DNA of 64,000 bases from UBA4744 sp963718995 (GTDB lineage Bacteria > Actinomycetota > Acidimicrobiia > Spongiisociales > UBA4744), in contig CAVRAP010000015.1 in NCBI GenBank assembly GCA_963718995.1, forward strand, positions 97,891 through 161,890, given 5' to 3'. The notes beneath the pieces were generated by a model. That model did not search any database, was not told the origin of the DNA, and worked only from the letters and a program-made list of their open reading frames with translations. The position numbers were made by a program, and so were the translations under genes. Shown here in pieces: positions 42,377-51,164 of the stretch (the stretch's first letter is position 1; each line of letters starts with the position of its first letter).

Positions 42377-43915
42377 CTAGCCGGGCGGAACAAGGTCGAG
42401 CTCCGGAATGGGCGGGATCACGGTCCCGAACAACCATGCCGCAAACAGCTCGTCGAGATCCTGGCCGCCGATTTCCTCAGCCAGAGCAATGAAATCGTCT
42501 GTCGAGGCGTTCTGATGCCGGTAAGCGCTCGCATAGGACCGGAGAAGTTCAAAAAAGGCCGCATCGCCGATCTCCAGCCGCAAGGCATGCAACGTCAGTG
42601 CTCCCCGCTGATAGACGGAGAGATTGAACAGATTATCCAAAGGAGGAGATCCAGGGGGCGGGAACTGCATGGCTGCCCGGGTCGCGGCGAGTTCGGGAGC
42701 GACGCCCTCGGCGACCAGGTTCAATCCGCTCATGGTCCCGTAGGCTTCCCGGATTCTCTCTTCGAGAACCTGGGGCCCGCCAATATTCGCCGACCAGAGC
42801 CATTCCCCGTAGGTCGCAAAGCCCTCGTTCAACCAGATGTCCTTCCACGCCCGGGGAGTCACGCTGTCTCCAAACCATTGGTGGGCAAGCTCGTGAGCTA
42901 CCACGGCCTCCCCCAGCGTCAAGATTCCCCGACCGAAGGTGGACATCGTCTGGGTTTCGAGGGCTGCGCCCAGATCCGCGTCGACCACCACCGCCCCGTA
43001 CGAGTCGAACGGATAGGGCCCGAACAACCCCGAGAAGAAGTCAATGATGTCTGCTTGTCGGTCGAAGTAGCTCCGCTCGACGGTGGAGATCCCGGCCGAG
43101 AAGTAATTGCGGATCGGCAGGCCGTTCGGACCCGCCTCGGCTTCCTCCTCGAACAGGCCGATAGCGATCATCGTCAAGTAGCTGGCCATCGGATCATCCG
43201 ATGCATACACGTACGTGGTGGCTTCTCCGTCGGACCGCTTCTCTTCGAGGAGGCCGTTCGAAACGGCCACGTACGGGTTATCAACGGTCACGCTGACCGT
43301 ATACGTGGCCTTGTCCGAAGGATGGTTGTTCACCGGGTACCAGGTGGCCGCTCCATCAGGCTCATTGACGGTGAATAGCCCATCCGTGCTTCTGATCCAT
43401 CCATTCGGAACCCGAACCGAGCCAGATGGCACCTGCCCGGCGGTGCCCCCGTATCCGACCGTGACCCGGAAGGTGCTGGCCCGCTCCACATCTGCCAGCA
43501 CCGTGAGTTCACCGTTCTCGAGAGAGAACTCAGCTTCTCCTCCATTGACCGCCACTGCGGACACATCGAGGCCGTACAAATCGAGATTGAACGACGACAA
43601 CCTATCGAGGGACACTGCATCGATCGTCGCCACTCCGAGCAACGCTCCGGTTGACACATCGACATCGAGATCGAGGTCGTAGTGCGTGACGTCATATCCG
43701 CCATTACCAGCCGAAGGGTTGTAGGGATCGCCGAACCCGTCTGACCCGGCCGAACCAACGAAAGGATCGGTCGACTCCGTGACAAAGACCGTGGTCGTTG
43801 TGGTAATCGCACCCGTGGTCGTGGTCGTCTCGACCGTCGCAGAAGTGCACCCGGCGAGGGCCAGGAAGGCCCCCATCGTCACAACCGCCCGCCACCTGCG
43901 CCCGCTAGTCGCCAT
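42377..43915 (-). CDS. M1 family metallopeptidase, lipoprotein
   Basis: The protein has about 512 residues. The lipoprotein signal (AVVTMGAFLALAGC) is followed by a Thr-rich linker (29-42), a beta-rich M1 N-terminal domain and the gluzincin catalytic domain with HELAHQWFG and, 18 residues on, WLNEGFATYGEW. GAALETQTMSTFG is in place of the usual GAMEN substrate loop. It should be an outer-face aminopeptidase. I chose the ATG at 43915, but an ATG at 43930 adds five residues. The start overlaps the end of the cca gene by 11 bases. Confidence 0.88.
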   Translation of the reverse strand: MATSGRRWRAVVTMGAFLALAGCTSATVETTTTTGAITTTTTVFVTESTDPFVGSAGSDGFGDPYNPSAGNGGYDVTHYDLDLDVDVSTGALLGVATIDAVSLDRLSSFNLDLYGLDVSAVAVNGGEAEFSLENGELTVLADVERASTFRVTVGYGGTAGQVPSGSVRVPNGWIRSTDGLFTVNEPDGAATWYPVNNHPSDKATYTVSVTVDNPYVAVSNGLLEEKRSDGEATTYVYASDDPMASYLTMIAIGLFEEEAEAGPNGLPIRNYFSAGISTVERSYFDRQADIIDFFSGLFGPYPFDSYGAVVVDADLGAALETQTMSTFGRGILTLGEAVVAHELAHQWFGDSVTPRAWKDIWLNEGFATYGEWLWSANIGGPQVLEERIREAYGTMSGLNLVAEGVAPELAATRAAMQFPPPGSPPLDNLFNLSVYQRGALTLHALRLEIGDAAFFELLRSYASAYRHQNASTDDFIALAEEIGGQDLDELFAAWLFGTVIPPIPELDLVPPG

Positions 43916-45308
43916 GTGCACCAGGATCATCCATGCCCTTCTCGAGCGCCCATGCCCTCACCAAACGATAAGCCTCCCGGGGCTCAAACGGCCCCTCTTC
44001 GATCCGATGCTCGGTCAAGAAGTGCATGATTTCCCCGATCAGCGGGCCGGGGGAAATCCCCAGGTAGGCCATAACGTCGTTGCCGTTGATGGGCGGTCGC
44101 AACGATTCAAGGTGCTCTTCCTCCCGGAGTTGCGCGATCCGCTCCTCGAGTTCGTCGATGCGCTGCTCGATCTCCCGGGCGCGCGCTTTGTTCCGGGTCG
44201 TTACGTCACAGCGAACCAGGTCATTGAGATCGTCGAGCAGGGGACCGGCATCCCGGACGTAACGCCGCACAGCCGAATCGGTCCATCCCATCTTGAAGGT
44301 GTGGGGCCGCAGGTGCAGAAACACGAGTTGGCCGACGTCGTCGACCACGCTCTTGGGGTATCGCAGCTCTCGCAAGCGTTGACGTGCCATGCGGGCTCCG
44401 ACCACCTCGTGGTGATGAAACGTGGCCCCGCCCTCAGAAAACTGTCGGGTTGCCGGTTTGCCAACATCGTGTAGCAATGCTGCGAGTCGCAACACGAGTT
44501 TCGGCTCTGTCTTGTCGATCACCGCCATGGTGTGGGCAAGAACGTCCTTGTGGCGATGGACGGGATCCTGGGCCATCTCCAGCGCCTCCAGTTCGGGAAC
44601 CACGTGGGCGGTGAGGCCGGCGCGCACCATGCCCAGGAGAGCTCGTCCCGGCTTGGGGGCCACCAGCAATTTCGACAACTCGTCGCGAATTCGTTCGGCA
44701 CTGATGATCGACAGACGATCAGCCATTGCTACAACGGCGCGCAGGGCCGCCGGATCGGGTTCGAATTCCAAGGTGGCCATGAACCGGAACAGCCGGAGCA
44801 TCCGGAGCGGGTCATCGGAGAAGGAAACCTCCGGTGCCAAAGGCGTTCGCAGCAATCCGGCACTCAGGTCTCCGAGGCCTCCGTGAGGATCTATCAGCTC
44901 CGGGTCGGGCAACTGCACGGCAATAGCATTGATGGTGAAATCTCGCCGGGACAAGTCCACCTCGATGTCGTCCGAGAATGCCACCTGCGGCTTCCGGCTG
45001 TCCTGGCGGTACACCTCGCTCCGGAAAGTGGTGACCTCATGGGTGTGGCCGTTCTTGAACACGCCGATAGTTCCAAACGCTTCGCCGATCGTGAACACCG
45101 TGTCGGCCCATCCGGCCACAGCAGCTTTGATCTCCTCCGGGTGGGCGTCGGTAGCGAAATCCAGGTCGAAATGTGCGCGATCGAGCAATGCATCCCGCAT
45201 CGACCCGCCCACCAGATAGAGCCGGTGACCGGCCTCGGCAAAAAGCCGCGAGAGCTGAATGGGGACGCCTTCCGGTTCGAGCAACCAAGAAAGTCTCGGG
45301 GGAATCAT
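43905..45308 (-). CDS. cca: CCA-adding tRNA nucleotidyltransferase
   Basis: This 467-residue enzyme builds or repairs the 3' CCA of tRNA. LYLVGGSMRDALLDRAHFDLDFATDAHPEE holds the GGS motif and the DxD metal site. RRDFTINAIAVQL and DDPLRMLRLFRF follow. The HD domain (AALLHDVGKP, HHHEVVGARMARQRL) marks the actinobacterial type (RNA nucleotidyltransferase with HD). The frame opens at 45341, but the ATG at 45308 is at the natural N terminus and downstream of the hairpin that ends pilT. Confidence 0.93.
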   Translation of the reverse strand: MIPPRLSWLLEPEGVPIQLSRLFAEAGHRLYLVGGSMRDALLDRAHFDLDFATDAHPEEIKAAVAGWADTVFTIGEAFGTIGVFKNGHTHEVTTFRSEVYRQDSRKPQVAFSDDIEVDLSRRDFTINAIAVQLPDPELIDPHGGLGDLSAGLLRTPLAPEVSFSDDPLRMLRLFRFMATLEFEPDPAALRAVVAMADRLSIISAERIRDELSKLLVAPKPGRALLGMVRAGLTAHVVPELEALEMAQDPVHRHKDVLAHTMAVIDKTEPKLVLRLAALLHDVGKPATRQFSEGGATFHHHEVVGARMARQRLRELRYPKSVVDDVGQLVFLHLRPHTFKMGWTDSAVRRYVRDAGPLLDDLNDLVRCDVTTRNKARAREIEQRIDELEERIAQLREEEHLESLRPPINGNDVMAYLGISPGPLIGEIMHFLTEHRIEEGPFEPREAYRLVRAWALEKGMDDPGAHGD

Positions 45309-45324
45309 CTGCTGATCAGGATAG

Positions 45325-45354
45325 GCAGAAGGGCCGCACATGCGGCCCTTCTGC
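45325..45354. terminator. 13-bp perfect hairpin between pilT and cca
   Basis: GCAGAAGGGCCGC, loop ACAT, then GCGGCCCTTCTGC. It lies 33 bases past the pilT stop and 17 bases before the cca start on the minus strand. No T run follows, so it may end pilT transcription weakly or act as an RNA processing or stability element. Confidence 0.6.
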
Positions 45355-45387
45355 TCCGTACCTCACTGCGCCCGCTCGGGTCGGAAT

Positions 45388-46470
45388 CTAAACGGCAACC
45401 AGTCCGGCTTGCTCAGCCTGGACCCGCATGTCATGGGGGTTGCTCGCATTGGACAACGCTTCCTGGAAGGCAATCAAGCCCTTCTTGAAGAGCTGCAAGA
45501 TCGAACTGTCAAAGGTTTGCATGCCGTAAAACTCGCTCTCGCCGATCACGTCGGCCAGCGTATGGGTCTGTCCCTCCTCGACGATGCGGTCGAACACCCT
45601 GGCATTCATAGTCATGACCTCTATGGCAGGCACCCGCCCGTGGCCGTCGGCACGCTCGAGGAGACGCTGGCTCACCACGCCGCGCAAGGTGCTGGCCAAT
45701 AGCAAGCGAACCTGTTTCTGCTGATACGGCGGGAAGAAGTCGACGATCCGGTTGATGGTCTCGGTCGCGTCGATCGTATGCAACGACGACATGACCAGGT
45801 GCCCCGTTTCGGCAGCTTTCAGTGCTGCTTTGACCGTCTCGGCATCCCGCATCTCTCCGATCATGATCACGTCCGGATCCTGGCGCAGAACGCGCTTCAA
45901 GGCTTCGGAGAAGTCCCGCGTATCGGAACCCACCTCGCGCTGGGCGACAATCGCCATTTTGTCCGAATGCAAGACCTCAATCGGGTCCTCAATCGTGAGG
46001 ATGTTGACCCGCTTGGTGCTATTGATGAAATCGATCATTGACGCGAGGGTCGTTGTCTTGCCGGACCCCGTTGGACCCGTCACGAGAACCAGACCACGCG
46101 GCTCGTTGGAGAGCTTGTTGAGGATGGGCGGCAGTCCCAGAGTCTCGAAGCTCTTTGTTGAAGGCAGCACCTGACGGAGTACCAGGCTCACGGATCCCCG
46201 TTGACGGAATACGTTGACGCGAAATCTGCCCAGGTCCGACTTGCCGTAGGCGAAGTCGGCTTCGCTGTTCTCCGCAAACTCGGTTGCGGCCCGGGAGGTC
46301 ATGATGCCTTGCGCGTACGACTCCGTGTCTTGAGGAGTCAGGGTCGGCAGGCTGGTTGGATGCAGATCGCCATCAATGCGCATCACCGGCGGCGAACCGA
46401 CCTTGAGGTGAACATCGGATGCTTCGACGTCCATCATCTTCCTCAACAGCTCGTCGAGCGGTACGGTCAT
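45388..46470 (-). CDS. pilT: PilT-type twitching motility ATPase
   Basis: This 360-residue ATPase powers pilus retraction. MDVEASDVHLKVGSPPVMRIDG is the N-terminal PAS-like part. VTGPTGSGKTTTLASMIDFIN is Walker A. TIEDPIEVLH, IMIGEMRDAETV (Walker B) and GHLVMSSLHTIDATETINRIVDFFP (His box) follow. AIRNLIRE-type C-terminal retraction motifs are replaced by a longer tail. No pilB, pilC or pilin gene lies in the window, so the partner genes must be elsewhere. It has its own hairpin after the stop. Confidence 0.92.
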   Translation of the reverse strand: MTVPLDELLRKMMDVEASDVHLKVGSPPVMRIDGDLHPTSLPTLTPQDTESYAQGIMTSRAATEFAENSEADFAYGKSDLGRFRVNVFRQRGSVSLVLRQVLPSTKSFETLGLPPILNKLSNEPRGLVLVTGPTGSGKTTTLASMIDFINSTKRVNILTIEDPIEVLHSDKMAIVAQREVGSDTRDFSEALKRVLRQDPDVIMIGEMRDAETVKAALKAAETGHLVMSSLHTIDATETINRIVDFFPPYQQKQVRLLLASTLRGVVSQRLLERADGHGRVPAIEVMTMNARVFDRIVEEGQTHTLADVIGESEFYGMQTFDSSILQLFKKGLIAFQEALSNASNPHDMRVQAEQAGLVAV

Positions 46471-46533
46471 CGTTCCTCCGGGACTTATGCGTGTGTATTA
46501 CCCCAGGGTGTATCGGCACGGGGCCGGTCGTTC

Positions 46534-47550
46534 TTAAACCACTTGCCAGTAGCGCTGCTGTGCCTCAACGACGAACTCCAGGGTCCTCCAGGACCGCAAG
46601 CCCGATACCGGTCGCGCCGCTTCGTCCGGCACGGAAATCCCCGCGAGTCCACTCAAGGTGGCCGCAACGGAACCCTCGATCGCCGTCAAGTTATAGCCGC
46701 CCTCCAAAAGGAGAATGGTTCTCCCAACATCCACAACTCCGCGGAGCGCCGCCCCCATCGCGGCGTAGTCGCTCTCGAGTAGGTCCAGACCGGCCAAGGG
46801 ATCCGCCTGGTGCGCGTCGTACCCTGCGCTGACCAGCAACCAATCGGGCTGGAAGGCTAAGAGAATAGGAACAATCACCCTTTCGAACGAGGCCCGGTAC
46901 ACGTCTCCCCCGGTACCGGAGGGCATCGGGAAGTTCACCGCTGTTCCGGCCGCCGGCCCGAGACCCACTTCGTCGACCCAGCCCGAACCGGGGTATGCGG
47001 GAAACTCGTGAAGCGAGACATAGAGAACGTCCGGGTCCATGAGAAACATCTCTTGCGTGCCGTTCCCGTGGTGGACATCCCAATCGACGATGGCCACGCG
47101 CTCTCCCATCTCCGTGAGAAAGCGGGCGGTTATCGCCACATTGTTGAAAACACAGAAGCCCATGGCCCGATCCTCGAGGGCGTGGTGACCGGGAGGTCGG
47201 ATCGGCAGAAAGGCCACATCCGCGCTTCCCTGCCGGAGAAGCTCCACTGCGCCGGGACCGGCCCCGGCGGCTCGCAATGCCGCATCCCAGGACTCGGACA
47301 CAACCACAGTATCGGGATCAAGTTCCCCTCCGCCGGCGGCGCAGAAACGCTTGATCGAATCCACATACTCGGGGAGGTGGACCCGGGCCAGCATGTCACG
47401 TTCCGCTCGTGATGGAGAAAACTCGACAAGGTCGACCGGTGCGGCAACTGCTCCTGCCCGCGCCGCCACCAGGCGGTCGGGCCGCTCCGGATGCCAGAGC
47501 CCGGTCTTGTGCTCGGCAAAAGCCGGATGCGCGGCCATCAATACCTTCAT
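46534..47550 (-). CDS. histone deacetylase family (acetoin utilization/acetylpolyamine-type) protein
   Basis: This 338-residue zinc hydrolase has blocks in order: HPERPDRLVAARAGAV, HLPEYVDSIKRF, RPPGHHALEDRAMGFCVFNNVAI (paired catalytic His), IVDWDVHHGNGTQEMF (zinc Asp and His), SLHEFPAYPG, LLVSAGYDAHQADPLAGL (second zinc Asp) and LLEGGYNL. Bacterial members remove acetyl groups from polyamines or lysine. The substrate is not clear. I set the start at the ATG at 47550, where the family N terminus begins. It is divergent from the GNAT at 47672. Confidence 0.92.
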   Translation of the reverse strand: MKVLMAAHPAFAEHKTGLWHPERPDRLVAARAGAVAAPVDLVEFSPSRAERDMLARVHLPEYVDSIKRFCAAGGGELDPDTVVVSESWDAALRAAGAGPGAVELLRQGSADVAFLPIRPPGHHALEDRAMGFCVFNNVAITARFLTEMGERVAIVDWDVHHGNGTQEMFLMDPDVLYVSLHEFPAYPGSGWVDEVGLGPAAGTAVNFPMPSGTGGDVYRASFERVIVPILLAFQPDWLLVSAGYDAHQADPLAGLDLLESDYAAMGAALRGVVDVGRTILLLEGGYNLTAIEGSVAATLSGLAGISVPDEAARPVSGLRSWRTLEFVVEAQQRYWQVV

Positions 47551-47671
47551 CCTTCCATGCTGGCAGACCGGACCGGTTGCAGCCACCACCGGCGGCGTGG
47601 TTCGCGCTCCGCCCTACGATGTGGAGCCACATGGACACACTCTCCGAACATGCTCTCGACCGGGACCAGGC

Positions 47672-48382
47672 ATGCGGGTGACGGGAGACTGGCCGGGTCA
47701 CCTGGTCCTCAGGCAGGGTTGGGCGAAGGCAGAGGCCAGGCCGTGGAATCGAGACATTCCCGATGCCGCACTGCGACTCGTTCGCGGTAGCGCCGAGTTC
47801 CTCACCTCGTGTAGTACCTACCTCCTCGACCTCGGTGTTTCCGGTGTCGCATCTCCTCCGCTCCCGGAGCTGTCGGCCGGTATGTGGCTCACTGCCGGAT
47901 TCGAGCCCCACCTGGCCCTCGATCTGTACTCCCGCGAACTCGTCGGATCGCAGCCCGAGCCCTTTCACGAAGTCACGACCCGGGCAAGCGGCCATGGGGA
48001 GACTATTGAGCGAATCGACCGCGACGCTTTTCCCCCTCTCTGGAGACTCGATCAAGATGGTCTGGCAGAGGCGTTGGGAGCCACGCCCCACTCGAGCTTC
48101 CTCCTCACCCTCGAGGGGGGCCGCCCGACCGGTTTCGCTATCGTCGGAGCAGGCTCAATCGCCGGCTACCTCCAGAGGGTGGCCGTCCATCCAGAGTTCG
48201 TCCGGCAAGGTATCGGTCGATCGTTGGTCCGGGCCGCTAACCAATGGGCCAAACGTCGCGGGGCTCACTCGATGATGCTCAACACCCAACCTGACAATGA
48301 TCCGGCAGCCGGTTTGTACCTCTCGGAGGGATTCGAGAAAATGCTCGACCAACTCACCGTTTACCGTTACTCACGTCGGTAA
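47672..48382 (+). CDS. GNAT family N-acetyltransferase
   Basis: The protein has 236 residues. An N-terminal half of about 110 residues has weak family features (WLTAGFEPHLALDLYSREL). The C-terminal acetyltransferase part contains LQRVAVHPEFVRQGIGRSLVRAANQWAKRRG (acetyl-CoA loop) and MLNTQPDNDPAAGLYLSEGFEKM. Two degenerate GNAT halves in tandem, as in mycothiol synthase-like proteins, are possible. The start ATG at 47672 follows a short open stretch with no clear ribosome site. It precedes the DegV gene by 17 bases. Confidence 0.75.
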   Translation: MRVTGDWPGHLVLRQGWAKAEARPWNRDIPDAALRLVRGSAEFLTSCSTYLLDLGVSGVASPPLPELSAGMWLTAGFEPHLALDLYSRELVGSQPEPFHEVTTRASGHGETIERIDRDAFPPLWRLDQDGLAEALGATPHSSFLLTLEGGRPTGFAIVGAGSIAGYLQRVAVHPEFVRQGIGRSLVRAANQWAKRRGAHSMMLNTQPDNDPAAGLYLSEGFEKMLDQLTVYRYSRR

Positions 48383-48399
48383 CGTATCGACTGCAGCGA

Positions 48400-49251
48400 A
48401 TGGAGCGACGGATGATCCGAGTTGTGACCGATTCATCGTGTGACCTGCCTGAGGAACTGGCAACGCTGCACCGCATTGAGATCGTTCCGTTGAAGATCAG
48501 GTTTGGCGACCTCGAATTCGAGGACCGAACGCAACTCACGCAGGCTCAGTTCTGGGAGAAGCTGGCTTCGTCCATCGATCTTCCGGAGACCTCCGCCCCG
48601 AGCGCGGGAATCTTTCGTGACAGGTACGAGAGTCTGGCGGCGGAGGGGGCAACCGGCATCGTTGTCATTTGTTTGAGCTCGGACCTCAGCGGCACGTACC
48701 AGGCGGCTGTGATCGCCGCCGAGCAGACCACCTCGGTCCCGGTGCAAGTGGTGGACTCGCGCAATGTATCGATGGCTCTGGGATTCCAAGTGCTGGAAGC
48801 AGCGCGGGCAGCTGCTCAGGGCGACAACCTCGAGAAGGTGGCTGCGGCAGCCAATGCAGCTCGCCCGGAAACAAACTTCGTTGCGGCCCTCGACACCCTC
48901 GACTACCTCCAGCGAGGAGGGCGAATCGGGTCGGCTCAGGCCTTTCTGGGAGGGTTGCTCAATATCAAACCTCTGATCACCATGGAGAACGGGGTGGTCG
49001 CGGCACTCGGCCGGGTCAGAACACGATCCCGGGCGGTCGCCGCACTCGTCGAGCGAGCCGCCGCATTGGGTCCGGCAGTCGCAGAAGTCGCGATCCTGAC
49101 CAGCGACCCGGCCGGGGTGGAAGAGTTCCGCCAACAGCTGTCTGCCGTTATCCCAACCCATCTCGTTGCGGGGGTAGGTCCCGTCGTTGGGACCCACACG
49201 GGCCCCGGGCTACTTGGTTTTGCCTATCGCCTTGGGGAGGGGCGCCTTTAA
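48400..49251 (+). CDS. DegV family fatty acid-binding protein
   Basis: The 283-residue protein has the DegV fold: IRVVTDSSCDLPEELA, TSAPSAGIFRDRYESL, VVICLSSDLSGTYQAAVIAAE, VVDSRNVSMALGFQVLEAARAA and LDYLQRGGRIGSAQAFLGGLLNIKPL. DegV/FakB-type proteins hold one fatty acid for a kinase or carry lipid. No FakA-like kinase gene is nearby. An in-frame ATG four codons in (48412) could be the start. The gene leads towards the pseudokinase, 33 bases on. Confidence 0.9.
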   Translation: MERRMIRVVTDSSCDLPEELATLHRIEIVPLKIRFGDLEFEDRTQLTQAQFWEKLASSIDLPETSAPSAGIFRDRYESLAAEGATGIVVICLSSDLSGTYQAAVIAAEQTTSVPVQVVDSRNVSMALGFQVLEAARAAAQGDNLEKVAAAANAARPETNFVAALDTLDYLQRGGRIGSAQAFLGGLLNIKPLITMENGVVAALGRVRTRSRAVAALVERAAALGPAVAEVAILTSDPAGVEEFRQQLSAVIPTHLVAGVGPVVGTHTGPGLLGFAYRLGEGRL

Positions 49252-49284
49252 TGTGAAGACGACATCACTCCCCCGGAGATCCAC

Positions 49285-50586
49285 GTGCCCCCACCGCTTC
49301 CAGACCGCTTCAGCCTAGAAGTCCGGCTGGGTCGCGATCACGACGTCGAGGAATGGCTTGCCACGGATACGGCCCTTGACCGACCGGTTCTCATCCGGGT
49401 GCTCGGCCCGGAAACCTCGATCGATCGAAGGCAGGCCTTCGTCGACGATACGCGCTCCGGAGCAGCCCCCACACACGTGCACCTCGTCTCCGTCTACGCG
49501 GCCGGCCTGATCGAAGAAGGAGCTTATTCGGTCACCGAGTGGGCGGGTGGTGTCTCCATGGCCGACCGCCTCGCCGCCGGAGAGACGATCCCCGCAGCAG
49601 AATTCCTCCCCAACGCCGCCGGGCTGGCCGACGGACTCGCGGCTTTCCATCAGGCCGGAGGGATTCACGGGGCGATAGATGCACGAGCGATCTACTACTC
49701 CGGGTCACACCCGGCCAAGCTCGGCTCCTTTGGCCGCCCTCATTCCGGAGCGTCAATTGCCGAAGACACACGCGCCCTGGCGGAGACCCTCGAGACGTGC
49801 ATAACCGGTCGCCCGGTTGGAACGGCCACACCTTCCCAGGTGGTCGACGGTATTCCGGCGACGGTCGACGAGGCCCTGCAGGCTGCCCGAGTGGGGAACC
49901 TCGATGCCGCCGGTCTTGCTCAGGTGCTCCACGCCACGACGCAGAACCCACCGACAAAGCCCACCGAGCCAAAGTGGTCGTGGCGGTGGTTGGCCCCGGC
50001 CGCCCTCCTCTCCTTCCTGGCCGTCGGGATCGTGGCCATTGGCCTGGTCCTTCCCTCCGGGCCCGGCTCGCCGATTCTGTTCCCGGATGCGCCTGATGCC
50101 AGCACAACCACCCTCACGCTGGCCACCACCTCGACCTCCGTCGCCGTCGTCGACGGCGACCCGACGCTGACCGTAAGCGCATTCTCTTACGACCCGGAAG
50201 GTGACGGTAGCGAGCACGACGAGAACATTCCGCTGGTGGTCGACGGTGATACCGCCACCAGCTGGCGAACCGAGCGGTACTTCGATCCCCTTCCCCGCCT
50301 CAAGAGGGGGGTCGGCATTGTGTTCGAATTGACCGGTCGGCCAAACCAGTTTCTGGCGACCGGGGTCAGCAACGCAACCGCGTATACCCTGATGTGGGCC
50401 GCAGAGCTGCCCGCCAACGGTATCGAGGGGTGGGAACGTCTGGCCAGCGGCACCGTGTCGGGAGAGCGTCTGAGCGCCCAGATCCCGGAGCGGGACAACG
50501 GTTTCTGGCTGCTCTGGTTCACCGATCTCCCCGCCCAGGAGGACGGCTTCTACGCATCGGTTGCGGAAGTACGCTTCCTTCCATGA
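49285..50586 (+). CDS. stand-alone membrane pseudokinase with extracellular discoidin-like domain
   Basis: The protein has 433 residues and three parts. The first (about 8-215) has a kinase fold without the catalytic residues: Arg38 for the VAIK lysine (VLIRVL), HGAIDARAI at 128-136 in place of the HRD-x4-N loop, and SFG at 148-150 for DFG. The second is a membrane helix (about 235-256) with a Thr/Ser linker. The third, extracytoplasmic part (about 292-433) looks like a galactose-binding/discoidin fold (VVDGDTATSWRTERYF). In M. tuberculosis this slot holds MviN (Rv3910), whose C terminus has a pseudokinase and outer domain. The MurJ flippase part is absent here. The stop overlaps the sigM start. 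Confidence 0.72.
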   Translation: MPPPLPDRFSLEVRLGRDHDVEEWLATDTALDRPVLIRVLGPETSIDRRQAFVDDTRSGAAPTHVHLVSVYAAGLIEEGAYSVTEWAGGVSMADRLAAGETIPAAEFLPNAAGLADGLAAFHQAGGIHGAIDARAIYYSGSHPAKLGSFGRPHSGASIAEDTRALAETLETCITGRPVGTATPSQVVDGIPATVDEALQAARVGNLDAAGLAQVLHATTQNPPTKPTEPKWSWRWLAPAALLSFLAVGIVAIGLVLPSGPGSPILFPDAPDASTTTLTLATTSTSVAVVDGDPTLTVSAFSYDPEGDGSEHDENIPLVVDGDTATSWRTERYFDPLPRLKRGVGIVFELTGRPNQFLATGVSNATAYTLMWAAELPANGIEGWERLASGTVSGERLSAQIPERDNGFWLLWFTDLPAQEDGFYASVAEVRFLP

Positions 50587-51164
50587 GTTTTCGGGCGGTC
50601 GAAGATGCAGAACTGGTTGCGGCGTTCCTCGCAGGCGATCGACGAGCTTTCGACTCTCTCATGCGAGCCCACGAAGACCGGGTCTTCGCCATCTGCCTCC
50701 GCATCCTCACGAATCGAGACGCCGCTCTGGATGCTGTTCAGGAGACATTCATCACCGTGTACCGGAAGGCTCAGCAGTTTTCCGGTGCTTCGGCTTTCAG
50801 CACCTGGTTGTACCGGATTGCGGTCAACACGTGTTACGACCAACTTCGCCGCAGCAAACGCCACCAGGCCCAGCCTCTCCCGGAAACCGGGGATCCGGCC
50901 GACGCTCGCAGCCAGGACCTCCTCGGGTCGGTCGAACTACGACCCGACCTCGAACAAGCCCTCGCGATTCTGGCCCCCGAGTTTCGCGTGGCGGTGGTGT
51001 TGAGCGACCTGGAAGGCCTCCCGCTCCAGGCGATAGCGGAGGCACTTGATGTGCCCATCGGAACGGTGAAGTCGCGCGTCTTCCGCGGCAGGCGACTTCT
51101 CGCTGAACATCTCAGGAACCTTTCGGGTCCCTCTGTTCATCAAAGGGGTGAACATGACGCATGA
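50583..51164 (+). CDS. sigM: ECF sigma factor, SigM type
   Basis: This 193-residue sigma factor has FLAGDRRAFDSLMRAHEDRVFAICLRILTNRDAALDAVQETF as region 2 and FRVAVVLSDLEGLPLQAIAEALDVPIGTVKSRVFRGRRLLAEHL as region 4. It resembles SigM by sequence layout and by position, next to an anti-sigma gene, trxB and trxA as in M. tuberculosis. The ATG at 50583 overlaps the pseudokinase stop (ATGA). The open frame above is antisense-like read-through and not part of the gene. Confidence 0.92.
   Translation: MSFRAVEDAELVAAFLAGDRRAFDSLMRAHEDRVFAICLRILTNRDAALDAVQETFITVYRKAQQFSGASAFSTWLYRIAVNTCYDQLRRSKRHQAQPLPETGDPADARSQDLLGSVELRPDLEQALAILAPEFRVAVVLSDLEGLPLQAIAEALDVPIGTVKSRVFRGRRLLAEHLRNLSGPSVHQRGEHDA

Noticed and set aside
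47631..47681. 16-codon frame (MDTLSEHALDRDQACG) ahead of the GNAT gene
   Set aside because: It could be a leader peptide since it overlaps the GNAT start, but there is no repeat of one amino acid, no ribosome site and no hairpin to support attenuation.
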